A stretch of DNA of 64,000 bases from Streptomyces syringium (GTDB taxonomy: Bacteria; Actinomycetota; Actinomycetes; Streptomycetales; Streptomycetaceae). Below, piece after piece: positions 25,884 to 35,860 of this stretch. The notes under the pieces were generated by a model. That model worked only from the letters and a program-made list of their open reading frames with translations. It was not told the origin of the DNA and ran no database searches. The position numbers and the translations under genes were made by a program. Within the stretch, counting starts at the first letter, position 1; each line of letters begins with the position of its first letter. The stretch spans positions 1,488,001-1,552,000 of the forward strand of contig NZ_JAGIOH010000001.1 of NCBI RefSeq assembly GCF_017876625.1, in the 5' to 3' direction.

Positions 25884-26693
25884 TCAGGTGAGCCGTCCGT
25901 ACAGCTCGGGGCGGCGGTCGCTCAGATAGGTGTTCTCCGCGCGGGAGGCCTTGAGCAGTGCGGGGTCGACGTCGGCCACGATCAGGTCCTCGTCGGCCCC
26001 CGCCCGTGCCCGTACCGTCCCGTCGGGGGCGGCGAGGCAGCTGAGGCCCGCGAAGGAGAAGTCGCCCTCGGTGCCGCAGCGGTTGGCGTAGGCGATGTAG
26101 AGCTGGCTCTCCCAGGCGCGGGCCGGCACGATCGTCTGCGGGACGATCTCGTACGGGCGCATCAGCGCGGTCGGGGTGAGCAGCAGCTCGGTGCCCGCCA
26201 GCGCGTGGGCCCGTACGGGCTCGGGGAACTCGACGTCGTAGCAGATCAGCAGGCCGAGCCGGAGCCCCTCGAAGTCGGCCTGGACGACGGACTCGTCGCC
26301 GGGCCGGAAGAAGGTGGTCTCGAAGTCACCGAAGAGGTGCGTCTTGCGGTAGTTGGCGAGGCGCTCGCCGTCCGGCCCGATGAGCTGGAGGGAGTTGAAG
26401 ATCACCGCCGGGTCGGCGCCGTCGCGCTCGGGGTAGCCGTAGCCGATGGCCAGGCCGTGCTCGGTGGCGATCCGCGCGACGGCGCGGGCGCCGGGGCCGT
26501 CGGCGGGCTCGGCGAGGTCCCGCACCGCGTCGCCGAGGGCGTAGCCGGTGAGGTACAGCTCACTGGTGAGCAGCAGCCGGGCGCCGGCGGCCGCGGCGCG
26601 GCGGGCGGCGCCGGCCAGGGCGGCGAGGCTGTCGGCGGTGGAGGTGGGAACGCCGCTGGGGCCTTGGTACAGCGCGATACGCAGCGGCGTCAT
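25884..26693 (-). CDS. davA: 5-aminovaleramide amidohydrolase, nitrilase superfamily
   Basis: A 269-residue carbon-nitrogen hydrolase that would turn 5-aminovaleramide into 5-aminovalerate. The catalytic triad is visible: Glu45 in SELYLTGY, Lys117 in NYRKTHLF and Cys151 in LICYDVEFPE. The overall sequence resembles DavA of Pseudomonas. It lies 93 bases upstream of the lysine monooxygenase on the same strand, so the two form the first two steps of the 5-aminovalerate lysine pathway. The next enzymes (DavT, DavD) are not in the window. Confidence 0.87.
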   Translation of the reverse strand: MTPLRIALYQGPSGVPTSTADSLAALAGAARRAAAAGARLLLTSELYLTGYALGDAVRDLAEPADGPGARAVARIATEHGLAIGYGYPERDGADPAVIFNSLQLIGPDGERLANYRKTHLFGDFETTFFRPGDESVVQADFEGLRLGLLICYDVEFPEPVRAHALAGTELLLTPTALMRPYEIVPQTIVPARAWESQLYIAYANRCGTEGDFSFAGLSCLAAPDGTVRARAGADEDLIVADVDPALLKASRAENTYLSDRRPELYGRLT

Positions 26694-26785
26694 GCGTCCT
26701 CTTCAGCCGATGGGGCGGATGTGGCTGACCAGCAGCCATGACGCTCTGACGGTACGGGGCGCTCTCTCGACCGGACAAGGCGCGA

Positions 26786-26848
26786 CCGTTGCGCACCGAC
26801 GGACGATTCGTTGCGCGTTGGCCGCCCTTCGCGCCGATTCGTTGCGCG
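26786..26848. promoter_or_regulatory. Repeated TTGCG elements upstream of davA
   Basis: CGTTGCGC occurs three times, with TTGCG at 26789, 26811 and 26842 (spacings 22 and 31). Two copies extend to the identical 14-mer CGATTCGTTGCGCG (26804-26817 and 26835-26848). They lie 95-150 bases upstream of davA and look like a regulator-binding array. Confidence 0.45.
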
Positions 26849-26858
26849 GGGTGCCCGT

Positions 26859-26925
26859 CGAGCCCGTCCGGTGATGGAGGACGCGCCCGCAGGGCGCCCG
26901 CCGCCGCAGGCGGCACAGCCGGCCC
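26859..26925. repeat. Dispersed intergenic repeat, copy 1
   Basis: About 40 bases starting GAGGACGCGCCCGCAGGGCG (26879 onward) recur, with one mismatch, on the opposite strand at 34180-34221. The flanking GCCCGTCCGG is also shared. This is a short intergenic repeat of the kind scattered in Streptomyces genomes. Confidence 0.7.
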
Positions 26926-26955
26926 GCAGCCGAAGAACCGCCGGACAGGCCTGCC

Positions 26956-27909
26956 CTACGCCGGTCGGCCGAAGGCCGACACCGCGTCGCGCACCAGGCC
27001 GCGCAGCCAGCGGTGGCCGCCGTCCGCCTCGTGCCGCGGGTGCCAGGCCATGGAGATCTCCAGCGGCGGCAGCTCCAGCGGGATCTCGAAGGTCCTCAGG
27101 CCCAGGGCGGCCGCGGCCGGTGCGCCGAGCCGCTCGGAGACGATCCCGACGGCGTCGGTGCCGGTGAGGACGTGCAGCGCCGCGCCGAAGGTGGGCACGG
27201 TGCCGAGGATGCGGCGGCGCAGCCCGTGGGCGGCGAGGGCGTCGTCGATCGGGCCGGAGCGCCTGCCGCGCCGGGAGTCCAGCAGATGGCTCGCGGCGGC
27301 GAAGCGGCGCGGTGTCACGGTCCCTTCCAGCAGCGGGTGGCCGGGGCGGGCGACGCCGACCATCCGGTCCTCGAGCAGCGGCTCGACGCGGACCTCCGGC
27401 TCGTCGCGGTCGACGACCCCGATCTCCAGGTCGATGGACCCGTCGCGCAGGGGCGCCACGCCGGTGGAGCCCTCGGCGAGGAAGCGCAGGGTGACGCCCG
27501 GGGCCTCGCGGGAGGCCCGGTCGAACAGGGCGGCGCCGAAGGCCAGCACGTTGCTGTCGTGGGCGCTGAGGGTGAAGACGCGCTCCAGCCCGGAGGGGTC
27601 GGCGGGCTCCTCGGCCGCGAAGAGCGAGCGGGCGTCGTCGAGGAGCCGGCGGACGGGGGCGCGCAGGGCGAGGGCGCGCGGGGTGGGGACCATGTGCCGC
27701 CCGGCACGGACGAGCACGGGATCGCCGAGGGCCCGGCGGATCCGGCCGAGGGTGCGGCTCATCGCGGGGCCGGACAGACCGAGCCTGTCGGCGGCCGCGG
27801 TGACGGACTCCTCGGCGAGCAGCGCGTCGAGGGCGACGAGCAGATTGAGGTCGATTCTCGACAGGTTCACCGCGGCCCGCGGCCCGCCCGCACCGGGATC
27901 GTGGCTCAT
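26956..27909 (-). CDS. LysR-family transcriptional regulator
   Basis: A 317-residue DNA-binding regulator. The N-terminal winged HTH reads NLLVALDALLAEESVTAAA and LGLSGPAMSRTLGRIR (residues ~20-75). The rest is the periplasmic-binding-protein-like effector domain, starting with VFTLSAHDSNVLAFG. LysR regulators usually control adjacent genes; here that could be davA-davB 262 bases downstream. It is read in the same direction as those genes rather than divergently, so its target is uncertain. ATG 27909 begins SHDPGAGG; there is no strong ribosome site. Confidence 0.88.
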   Translation of the reverse strand: MSHDPGAGGPRAAVNLSRIDLNLLVALDALLAEESVTAAADRLGLSGPAMSRTLGRIRRALGDPVLVRAGRHMVPTPRALALRAPVRRLLDDARSLFAAEEPADPSGLERVFTLSAHDSNVLAFGAALFDRASREAPGVTLRFLAEGSTGVAPLRDGSIDLEIGVVDRDEPEVRVEPLLEDRMVGVARPGHPLLEGTVTPRRFAAASHLLDSRRGRRSGPIDDALAAHGLRRRILGTVPTFGAALHVLTGTDAVGIVSERLGAPAAAALGLRTFEIPLELPPLEISMAWHPRHEADGGHRWLRGLVRDAVSAFGRPA

Positions 27910-27964
27910 GGCGCGGGTACCGGCCGCGTGCCGCGCGCGACGGGGTGCCGCACGGCGAGCCCGC

Positions 27965-28420
27965 TCAGGAGGGCGCGCCGGAGCTGAAGCGGCGCAGCAG
28001 CGGGGAGAGCACCAGCACCGACTTGGTGCGTTCGACGAACGGCTCCCCCGCGATGCGCTCCAGCACGCGCTCGAAGTGGCGCATGTCGGAGGCGAAGACC
28101 TGGACGATGGCGTCCGCCTCACCGGTGACGGTCGAGGCGGACGCCACCTCCGGGTAGCGCGACAGTCCGCGGTGGATCGCCTCGGGCGAGGTGTTCCGGC
28201 GGCAGTAGATCTCGATGAAGCCCTCGGTCTCCCAGCCGAGCGCCGCCGGGTCCACCCGGACGGTGAAGCCGGTGATGGCTCCCTCGGCGCGCAGCCTGTC
28301 CACGCGCCGCTTGACGGCGGGCGCGGACAGACCGACCTCGGTGCCGATGTCGGCGTAGGAGCGCCGGGCGTCCTCGGCGAGGGCGTGGACGATGCGTTCG
28401 TCGAGATCGTTCAGTCGCAC
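27965..28420 (-). CDS. Lrp/AsnC-family transcriptional regulator
   Basis: A 151-residue regulator with an N-terminal HTH (LNDLDERIVHALAEDARRSY; VGLSAPAVKRRVDRL) and a C-terminal RAM amino-acid-binding domain (from about residue 65; SASTVTGEADAIVQVFA). Family members sense an amino acid and act on transport or catabolism genes. It lies 10 bases after the permease gene, so the two share a transcript, and lysine is the likely effector. GTG 28420 is the start. Confidence 0.92.
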   Translation of the reverse strand: MRLNDLDERIVHALAEDARRSYADIGTEVGLSAPAVKRRVDRLRAEGAITGFTVRVDPAALGWETEGFIEIYCRRNTSPEAIHRGLSRYPEVASASTVTGEADAIVQVFASDMRHFERVLERIAGEPFVERTKSVLVLSPLLRRFSSGAPS

Positions 28421-28430
28421 TGCGGGTGGA

Positions 28431-29969
28431 TCACTTCTCTAGGGTTACCTGCGTTTCCTCCAGGGCGAGCCGCGAGCGGCTCTTCCCGTACAGGAAGTAG
28501 ATCACGAGTCCGACCGCCATCCAGCCGCCGAACCACTGCCAGGTGATGCCGGGCAGGTTCAGCATCATGTACACGCAGAAGCCGAAGCCGATGGCCGGGA
28601 AGACCGGGGCGAGCGGCACCCGGCGCGAGCCGAGCGGGATCCGGATCCCGGACAGCGGCACCTTGAAGCTGCGCTTCATGTCCGGACGGGTGAAGAACAG
28701 CACGATGACGGCGACGTTGACCAGCGCGAAGGCGAAGAGCGTGCCGATGCTGGTGGCGTTGGCGAGCTCGCCCAGCGGCACGGCCGCGGCGAGGAGACCG
28801 CAGAACACCGAGACGATGATGGTGTTCGCGCGCGGCACGCCGGTCTTCTCGTGGACCTTGGAGAAGGTCTTGGGGACGAGCCCGTCGCGGGACATCGCGA
28901 AGAGGATGCGGGTCTGGCCGTAGAGGACGGTCAGGACGACGCTGGCGATGGCGATGACGGCACCGGCGGCGAGGAGCACGGCCCAGAAGCTCTGGCCCGT
29001 GACGTCCTTCATGATCCCGGCGAGCGCGGCCTCGGAGCCCTCGAAGTCACCCCACGGCATGGCGCCGACGGCGATCGCGGCGACCAGGACGTAGATCGCG
29101 GTCACGATGAGCAGCGACAGCATGATCGCCTTGGGCAGGTCCTTCTTCGGGTTCTTGGCCTCCTCGCCCGCGGTGGAGGCGGCGTCGAAGCCGATGTAGG
29201 AGAAGAACAGGCTGGCACCGGCGGCGGAGACGCCACCGAGGCCGAGCGGCATGAACGGCTTGTAGTTGCCGGCGCGGATGCCCATGAAGGCGACGGCGCA
29301 GAAGAGCAGCAGCGCCGCGATCTTCACGCCGACCATGATGGTGTTGGCGCGGGCGCTCTCCTTGGCCCCGCCGAGCAGGAAGGCCATGCACAGCAGGACG
29401 ACGAGCAGCGCGGGCAGATTGAAGTAGCCGCCGTCGGTGCCGGGCGGGTTGGACAGCGCGGCGGGGATGGTCACGCCGATCGTGCCGTCGAGCAGTTCAT
29501 TGAGGTACTCGCCCCAGCCGACGGCGACCGCCGCGACGGAGACGCCGTACTCCAGGATCAGGCACCAGCCGCAGACCCAGGCGATGATCTCGCCGAGGGT
29601 CGCGTAGGCGTAGGAGTACGAGGAGCCGGAGACCGGGATGGTGCCGGCCAGCTCCGCGTAGGACAGGGCCGAGAAGAGGGCCGTGAGGCCGGCGATGACG
29701 AACGAGATGACCACGGCCGGGCCGGCCTTGGGCACGGCCTCGCCGAGGACCACGAAGATGCCGGTGCCGAGCGTGGCACCGATGCTGATCATCGTGAGCT
29801 GCCACATGCCCAGCGAGCGCCGCAGCGAGCCGCCCTCGCCCTGACCGCCCTCGGACACCAGCCGCTCGACGGGCTTGCGCCGCATGAGGCGGGCGCCGAG
29901 ACCGGCGGTGGGCCGCGGGGACGACTGGGCGTCGTCCGAGGCGGGTGGCGCTGTGCCCTGGTCCAACAC
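28431..29969 (-). CDS. APC-superfamily amino-acid permease, cationic amino acid transporter-like
   Basis: A 512-residue inner-membrane permease with about 12-14 hydrophobic segments. MISIGATLGTGIFVVLGEAV is helix 1 with the substrate-binding GTGIF loop. PVSGSSYSYAYATLGE and FFSYIGFDAASTAGEEAKNP are CAT/YfnA hallmarks, the branch that carries basic amino acids. With lysine catabolic genes downstream, lysine uptake is the best guess. GTG 29969 is chosen because GGAG lies about 8 bases upstream; the upstream open frame is intergenic. Confidence 0.9.
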   Translation of the reverse strand: MLDQGTAPPASDDAQSSPRPTAGLGARLMRRKPVERLVSEGGQGEGGSLRRSLGMWQLTMISIGATLGTGIFVVLGEAVPKAGPAVVISFVIAGLTALFSALSYAELAGTIPVSGSSYSYAYATLGEIIAWVCGWCLILEYGVSVAAVAVGWGEYLNELLDGTIGVTIPAALSNPPGTDGGYFNLPALLVVLLCMAFLLGGAKESARANTIMVGVKIAALLLFCAVAFMGIRAGNYKPFMPLGLGGVSAAGASLFFSYIGFDAASTAGEEAKNPKKDLPKAIMLSLLIVTAIYVLVAAIAVGAMPWGDFEGSEAALAGIMKDVTGQSFWAVLLAAGAVIAIASVVLTVLYGQTRILFAMSRDGLVPKTFSKVHEKTGVPRANTIIVSVFCGLLAAAVPLGELANATSIGTLFAFALVNVAVIVLFFTRPDMKRSFKVPLSGIRIPLGSRRVPLAPVFPAIGFGFCVYMMLNLPGITWQWFGGWMAVGLVIYFLYGKSRSRLALEETQVTLEK

Positions 29970-30150
29970 TGGGTGGCTCCGTTCATCGCTGCCGGCCGAG
30001 GGCAGGGGCCGACGGCGGGCCACTCGGGGGGTGCGGGCATGGCGAAGCCGAAACCCGGAAAACGAGGGGGACCGCCGAGCAAGCGGTACCCGCCACTCCA
30101 CGTACAGCGCAGACCCTACGAGGTGGGTGCCTGCGCTCGTAATGCACCAT

Positions 30151-30210
30151 CCTTGCGTATGCGCGTACGAACGTTGCGCGCGGGGGCCCGGAATGGGTGA
30201 TCGTTGCACG
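30151..30210. promoter_or_regulatory. Repeated TTGCG elements upstream of the permease gene
   Basis: TTGCG at 30153 and 30174 and TTGCA at 30204 (spacings 21 and 30), the last two inside CGTTGCGC and CGTTGCAC. The pattern resembles the davA upstream array (spacings 22 and 31) in sequence, orientation and spacing. Confidence 0.4.
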
Positions 30211-30382
30211 CCTCATCATGAATCGGTACATGTCGCCGCCGGGCGGCCGCGCGGGAGGAACCTGCGGGAACCTCCCGATCCGAGATGTTCGGCGCGAGTT
30301 CGGAAGGAATTCACGGGCATGGGCGGACATTCGCGCGGCATAAAAACGGCCCGCCGGACGCGGGCGACCGTCGGAAAACGGC

Positions 30383-30414
30383 GACGGGGCGCAGCCGGAT
30401 GGCCACGCCCCGTC
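30383..30414 (-). terminator. Hairpin downstream of guaB1
   Basis: Perfect 9-base stem GACGGGGCG (30383-30391) / CGCCCCGTC (30406-30414), about 55 bases past the guaB1 stop. Confidence 0.55.
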
Positions 30415-30467
30415 GGGAACGCTCAGCGGTCGGCCGCTCGGCCGTCCGCGTAAATGTTCGCTGATCG

Positions 30468-32254
<1,787 letters not shown>

Positions 32255-33271
32255 CTACGCGCCGTCCGGGTCCGCGCGGTCCAGGGCCGGGCGGGGGCCC
32301 GGTCCGGTCTCCAGCAGCAGATAGTCCGCCGCGGCGGTGTCCGTGACCAGGCTGGTGACCAGCCCGGAGCGCAGCACCGCGCCGATCGCCGCCGCCTTGC
32401 GGAGCCCGCCGGCGATCGCGACGACCTCCGGTATGCGGCGCAGCCGGTCGGCCTCGACGGTGATGCAGCGCTCACCCAGATCACGGCCGATGCGGCGGCC
32501 CTCGGCGTCGAAGAGGTGCGCGGACATCTCGGCGGCCGCCCCGAGCGAGGCGTAGTGCGCGCGCTCCTCCTCGCCGAGCATGTCGTAGACGGTCGAGATG
32601 CCGGGCGCCCACGAGCCGATGGAGACGGCGGCGACGGTGACCTTGTCGAAGTAGTCGAAGGCGCGGGCGATGCCGGTCTGGCCGCGCAGCGCAGCGGCGG
32701 TGGCCGAGTCGGGGAGCAGCATCGGGGCGTAGATCGGGTGCGCCTCGCCGCCGGACACCTGCGCCGCCCGGCGCACGGCCTCCACCGAGCCGCGCTCGGC
32801 GGTGCCCGCGTCGTAGACGCCGGTGAGCTGGACGACCGTGCACGGCGGCAGCCGGTGCAGGGCCGCGGCCATGTGGATGGTCGAGCGGCCCCAGGCGAGG
32901 CCGAGCACATCGCCCTCGTTCACCAGTTCGCCGAGCAGGTCTGCGGCCACCTCGCCGAGGTTCTCCGGGTCGGGCGCGTCATCGCTCGCGTCGGCCGGGG
33001 ACTCGACGACGACCGCGTGCCGCAGGCCGTAGCGGGCGCGCAGGGCGTCGGAACGCTCCGCGTCCAGCTCGGCGGGCACCCGGATCTCGATCCGCACGAG
33101 ATCGCGCTCGAGAGCCGTCTCCAGCACCCGGGCCACCTTGAAGCGGCTCACGCCGAACTCCTCGGCGATCTGGATCTTCGACTTGCCCTCGAGGTAGAAA
33201 CGGCGGGCCATGGCCGCCGCCTGCACCAGCTCGGCGGGCCCCATCGGCGTGGCTGAACGGCCCGTCGACAC
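32255..33271 (-). CDS. Sugar-binding transcriptional regulator, SorC/DeoR family
   Basis: A 338-residue regulator. The N-terminal HTH reads ARRFYLEGKSKIQIAEEFGVSRFKVARVLE (positions ~20-50, split motif). The C-terminal SorC sugar-phosphate-binding domain (from about residue 65) shows LGLAWGRSTIHMAAAL and GDxxxGxxG-like IAGGLRKAAAIGAVLRSG. Family members bind phosphorylated sugars. It lies next to rpe, an enzyme of pentose phosphates. GTG 33271 is selected because GAGGAG precedes it by 7 bases; ATG 33316 is an alternative with a poor site. Confidence 0.88.
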   Translation of the reverse strand: MSTGRSATPMGPAELVQAAAMARRFYLEGKSKIQIAEEFGVSRFKVARVLETALERDLVRIEIRVPAELDAERSDALRARYGLRHAVVVESPADASDDAPDPENLGEVAADLLGELVNEGDVLGLAWGRSTIHMAAALHRLPPCTVVQLTGVYDAGTAERGSVEAVRRAAQVSGGEAHPIYAPMLLPDSATAAALRGQTGIARAFDYFDKVTVAAVSIGSWAPGISTVYDMLGEEERAHYASLGAAAEMSAHLFDAEGRRIGRDLGERCITVEADRLRRIPEVVAIAGGLRKAAAIGAVLRSGLVTSLVTDTAAADYLLLETGPGPRPALDRADPDGA

Positions 33272-33389
33272 CGCGGTCTCCTCACTACGTTGAAGCTGTG
33301 GACTTATCACCGTCATCCTGTCAGAAACGGCGGTCCTTGATCAGGCCTTGACCTTCGCCCTCAGCATTTCGGGCGAGCGGGCCGAAGGC

Positions 33390-34076
33390 TCAGTGCGTGC
33401 AGGCCCAGGCCGCCGCGGCGGTGGCGTCCTCCGCCTGCGCGCGCAGCGCCCGCACGGCCGCGGCCGGGTCCTCCTTGCCGTACACGGCGGATCCGGCGAC
33501 GAAGACGTCCGCGCCGGCCTCCGCGCACCGCTCGATGGTGTCGGCCGAGACCCCGCCGTCGACCTGGAGCCACAGCTCCAGACCGTGCCGCGAGATCAGC
33601 TCACGGGTCCGGCGGATCTTCGGAAGCATGATGTCGAGGAACGCCTGCCCGCCGAAGCCGGGCTCCACCGTCATGATCAGCAGCATGTCCAGCTCGGGCA
33701 GCAGATCCTCGTACGGCTCGATCGGCGTCGCCGGCTTGAGCGCCATGGAGGCCCGCGCCCCCTTGGCCCGGATCTCCCGCGCGAGGCGCACCGGCGCGGC
33801 GGCGGCCTCGGCGTGGAAGGTGACGGACCCCGCCCCGGCCTCGACGTACTGCGGCGCCCAGCGGTCCGGGTCCGCGATCATCAGATGGCAGTCCAGCGGT
33901 GTCCCGGTGGCCCGGCTCAGCGACTCGACGACCGGCACGCCGAGCGTCAGGTTGGGCACGAAGTGATTGTCCATCACGTCGACATGGAGCCAGTCGGCGC
34001 CCTTGACGGCCTCCGCCTCCTCGGCGAGGCGGGCGAAGTCCGCGGACAGGATGCTGGGGTTGATCTGCACGGCCAT
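33390..34076 (-). CDS. rpe: Ribulose-phosphate 3-epimerase
   Basis: Interconverts ribulose-5-phosphate and xylulose-5-phosphate in the pentose phosphate pathway. A 228-residue TIM barrel: [25 protein letters not shown] and [10 protein letters not shown] carry the metal-binding His/Asp ligands, [12 protein letters not shown] is the phosphate loop, and [12 protein letters not shown] the second Asp. Standard length and complete motif set. It lies 119 bases upstream of the SorC-type regulator start. Confidence 0.97.
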   Translation of the reverse strand: MAVQINPSILSADFARLAEEAEAVKGADWLHVDVMDNHFVPNLTLGVPVVESLSRATGTPLDCHLMIADPDRWAPQYVEAGAGSVTFHAEAAAAPVRLAREIRAKGARASMALKPATPIEPYEDLLPELDMLLIMTVEPGFGGQAFLDIMLPKIRRTRELISRHGLELWLQVDGGVSADTIERCAEAGADVFVAGSAVYGKEDPAAAVRALRAQAEDATAAAAWACTH

Positions 34077-34179
34077 GCCCCAAGCCTGCCATGCCCGCGG
34101 CGTGGTCTTGACGCCGGAGTCAGCAATCGGCTCCGCCGGCTTGGCGGAAGGAAAGGTTCCGCCGCCGACTGCGGACCGT

Positions 34180-34221
34180 CGTGCCGCCTACGGCGGCGGG
34201 CGCCCTGCGGGCGCGTCCTCA
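34180..34221. repeat. Dispersed intergenic repeat, copy 2 (inverted relative to copy 1)
   Basis: The reverse complement matches 26879-26920 nearly base for base (one mismatch in ~40). It abuts the large inverted repeat at 34215. Confidence 0.7.
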
Positions 34222-34294
34222 AGCGCCGGACGGGCTGGTTTTGGCTGAGGGCGGCTGACATCAGCCAAAACCAGCCCGTCCGGCGCTTGAGGAC
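34215..34294. repeat. Large perfect inverted repeat between rsmB and rpe
   Basis: 34-base arms (34215-34248 and 34261-34294) pair perfectly around a 12-base loop. The arms contain the Streptomyces intergenic motif CCCGTCCGGCGCTTGAGGAC. It can act as a terminator for rsmB, but its length and repeat kinship suggest a REP-like element. Confidence 0.9.
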
Positions 34295-34304
34295 ATAGCA
34301 CAGC

Positions 34305-34326
34305 AGCCCGTCCGGCGCTTGAGGAC
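34305..34326. repeat. Third partial copy of the CCCGTCCGGCGCTTGAGGAC motif
   Basis: AGCCCGTCCGGCGCTTGAGG recurs directly beside the inverted repeat, in the same orientation as the right arm, 37 bases before the rsmB stop. Confidence 0.85.
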
Positions 34327-34362
34327 ACCGCCGCGCAGCGGAGGTGCACCCGCCACCGGCCG

Positions 34363-35808
34363 TCAGGCCGTCCGGCGCAGCAGGGCCAGGTACATGGCGT
34401 CCGTGCCGTGCATGTGCGGCCACAGCTGGACGTCGGGGCCGTCGCCCAGTGCGGGCACACCCGGCATCAGCGGCCGGGCGTCGATCCACTCGGCGCTCGC
34501 CGCCGGGCCGCCCCGGCCCTTGAGCACGTCCTCGACGACCGCGCGGGTCTCGGCCGGATGCGGGGAGCAGGTCGCGTAGCCGACCACGCCGCCGACCCGG
34601 ACGGCGGCCAGCGCCTCGCGCAGCAGCCCGCGCTGGAGCGGTGCGAAGCCGTCCAGGTCCTCGGGGCGGCGGCGCCAGCGGGCCTCGGGGCGGCGGCGCA
34701 GCGCGCCGAGGCCGGTGCAGGGCACGTCGACGAGGACCCGGTCGAAGGACTCCGGGCGCCACGGCGGGCGGGTGCCGTCCGCGGCGATGACCTGGTACGG
34801 GCCGGGGTTGCCGGCCAGGGCCCGCTCGACGAGCCGGGCGCGGTGCGGCTGCTTCTCGGAGGCCAGCAGGCTCGCGCCGCGCTGCGCGGCGAGCGCGCCG
34901 AGCATCGCGGCCTTGCCGCCGGGCCCCGCACAGCCGTCCAGCCAGCGGGCGTCGGGGCCCTCCACCGGGGCGTTGGCCAGGGCGAGGGCGACCAGCTGGC
35001 TGCCCTCGTCCTGGACGCCCGCGCGGCCCTCGGCGACGGCCTGGAGCGCGCCGGGCTCGCCGCCCTCGGCGAGCCGCACGGCGTACGGCGACCAGCGGCC
35101 GGGCAGGCCCGAGTCCTCGCCCACCGCGGCGAGCAGCTCCTCGACCGTCGAGCGCCCGGGGCGGGCGACGAGGGTGACCTCGGGCCGTTCGTTGTCGGCC
35201 TCCAGCAGATCCTCGATGCCGGCCCGGCCGCCACCGAGGGCGTCCCACAGGGCGGAGACGATCCAGCGCGGGTGCGAGTGGACGACGGCGAGGTGCGCCT
35301 CGGCGTCGTCCTCGTACGGCGGAGCGACTCGTTCCAGCCAACTGTCGAGGTCATGAGCGGTGATCTTCCGAAGCACCGCGTTGACGAACTTGGCCCGGCC
35401 GTCGCCGAGGACGACCCGCGCCAGCTCGACGCTGGCCGACACCGCGGCGTGGGCGGGGATGCGCGTACCGAGCAGCTGGTGCGCGCCGAGGCTCAGCACG
35501 TCCAGCACTGGGGGGTCCACCTCGCGCAGCGGCCGGTCGACGCAGGACGCGATGATCGCGTCGTAGGTGCCCTGGCGGCGGAGCGTGCCGTAGACCAGCT
35601 CCGTGGCCAGCGCCGCGTCCCGCGCGTCGAAGCCGCCGCCCTCGCGGGCCTTGCGCAGCAGCGGCGGCAGCACGAGGTTCGCGTACGCGTCCCGCTCGTC
35701 CACGGCCCGCAGGGCCTCGAAGGCCAGGATCCGCACCGGGTCCTTCTGGGGACGGCGGTAGGGCTTCGCAGGGCGGCTGGGCTGGCGACGCGGCGCGCGA
35801 TCGTTCAC
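34363..35808 (-). CDS. rsmB: 16S rRNA m5C methyltransferase (RsmB/Sun/Fmu family)
   Basis: A 481-residue RNA cytosine-C5 methyltransferase. Residues ~20-170 are a NusB-like RNA-binding domain (ILAFEALRAVDERDAYAN; LARVVLGDGRAKFVNAVL). The C-terminal half is a SAM domain: LDGCAGPGGKAAML binds SAM, DVPCTGLGALRRRPEARW holds one Cys and YATCSPHPAET the catalytic Cys. GTG 35808 is the likely start (GGAG upstream); it follows fmt by 52 bases, a common fmt-rsmB arrangement. Confidence 0.95.
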   Translation of the reverse strand: MNDRAPRRQPSRPAKPYRRPQKDPVRILAFEALRAVDERDAYANLVLPPLLRKAREGGGFDARDAALATELVYGTLRRQGTYDAIIASCVDRPLREVDPPVLDVLSLGAHQLLGTRIPAHAAVSASVELARVVLGDGRAKFVNAVLRKITAHDLDSWLERVAPPYEDDAEAHLAVVHSHPRWIVSALWDALGGGRAGIEDLLEADNERPEVTLVARPGRSTVEELLAAVGEDSGLPGRWSPYAVRLAEGGEPGALQAVAEGRAGVQDEGSQLVALALANAPVEGPDARWLDGCAGPGGKAAMLGALAAQRGASLLASEKQPHRARLVERALAGNPGPYQVIAADGTRPPWRPESFDRVLVDVPCTGLGALRRRPEARWRRRPEDLDGFAPLQRGLLREALAAVRVGGVVGYATCSPHPAETRAVVEDVLKGRGGPAASAEWIDARPLMPGVPALGDGPDVQLWPHMHGTDAMYLALLRRTA

Positions 35809-35860
35809 GAAAGGTGCTCCGGAGCTGGGGTGGTGAAGGGGTCCAGCGTACGCGCTGCGC

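Larger units (their letters stand above)
29970..30467. other. Gene-free stretch upstream of the permease
   Basis: About 500 bases. It contains TTGCG-type elements at 30153, 30174 and 30204 (listed separately), a hairpin at 30383-30414, and no credible protein gene. The permease promoter should lie near 30000-30150, but no clear hexamer pair was found. Confidence 0.5.

Noticed and set aside
23823..26741. 972-codon plus-strand frame over davA-davB
   Set aside because: It is an antisense shadow of two clearly identified enzymes.
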